From Paramecium pentaurelia (taxonomy: Eukaryota; Ciliophora; Oligohymenophorea; Peniculida; Parameciidae): a DNA stretch of 64,000 nucleotides. The stretch lies in contig CAJJDO010000030.1 of the NCBI GenBank assembly GCA_905183005.1, forward strand, positions 379,598 to 443,597. The letters are read 5' to 3'. Positions 63,812 through 64,000 of this stretch are shown here, in pieces (the first letter of the stretch is position 1; each line of letters begins with the position of its first letter). The translations under genes were made by a program, and so were the position numbers. The notes under the pieces are model-generated. The model was given only the letters and a program-made list of their open reading frames with translations, searched no databases and had not been told where the DNA came from.

Positions 63812-64000
63812 ATGTCTGGAGAACTATTAGATTCTCTAATCATTAATCCTTTATCAAATTTAAAAACTCACAATAATAGTATCAATTTAGATTTATATTC
63901 ACATAAAAAATTAATTCATGATCTAAAACCTTGTTTCCTTGCAAACGAACCAATTACAGCAAATCCAACTAAAGCTATTATCCCAAATATGACCACATTT
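63812..64000 (+). CDS. 5' end of a gene cut by the window edge
   Basis: From ATG 63812 the frame stays open for 63 codons to the last base, with no TGA. It starts MSGELLDSLIINPLSNLKT and has no recognisable domain yet. Confidence 0.55.
   Translation, partial: MSGELLDSLIINPLSNLKTHNNSINLDLYSHKKLIHDLKPCFLANEPITANPTKAIIPNMTTF

Overview
The window looks like macronuclear DNA of a ciliate of the Paramecium type. It is very AT-rich. Long open frames appear only when TAA and TAG are read as glutamine and TGA is the sole stop. Almost every gene is cut by GT...AG introns of about 17-34 bases, and neighbouring genes often lie only 35-75 bases apart. No tRNA, rRNA, CRISPR array, telomere or recognisable transposon was found. 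All protein names below come from reading the translations by eye; no database search was possible.

Layout. 1-6.4 kb: membrane and coiled-coil proteins, a B-box/WD40 protein and an EF-hand protein. 6.4-12.7 kb: a small basic protein, an AAA ATPase, a cyclic-nucleotide-binding-domain K+ channel and a coiled-coil protein. 12.86-15.03 kb: a 1,086-bp exact direct duplication split by a single N, almost certainly an assembly artefact. 15-24.3 kb: a Myb-like protein, a CRAL-TRIO protein with a possible prenylation box, a CFAP97-like protein, a coiled-coil/GAF-like protein, a membrane coiled-coil protein and the ribosome-biogenesis factor NIP7. 24.7-32.8 kb: a helix-turn-helix-like protein, PEX11, a B-box/SPRY-like protein and a Ser/Thr kinase. 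33.7-47.8 kb: a 900-residue double-B-box/WD40 protein with an acylation-type N-terminus, a glutaminyl-peptide cyclotransferase, an 840-residue orphan, an IQ-ankyrin protein and several orphans. 48.6-64 kb: a tubulin-tyrosine-ligase-like enzyme, two similar small proteins in tandem, a 671-residue intronless orphan, a coiled-coil protein sharing a 35-bp divergent spacer with a sorting nexin, a LAMMER-type kinase, an aquaporin, a PNUTS-like PP1 regulatory subunit and a truncated last gene.

There are no operons. Several genes fit cilia and membrane biology (EF-hand, CFAP97, TTLL, K+ channel, aquaporin), and others fit housekeeping roles (NIP7, PEX11, PNUTS, LAMMER kinase, sorting nexin). The most interesting observation is the PNUTS-like gene. 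There, removal of a 27-base intron assembles the PP1-docking RVxF motif, and retaining the intron would keep the frame open but destroy the motif. Exon joins were chosen because they restore a long frame and give a total length divisible by three, so individual splice sites are inferences.
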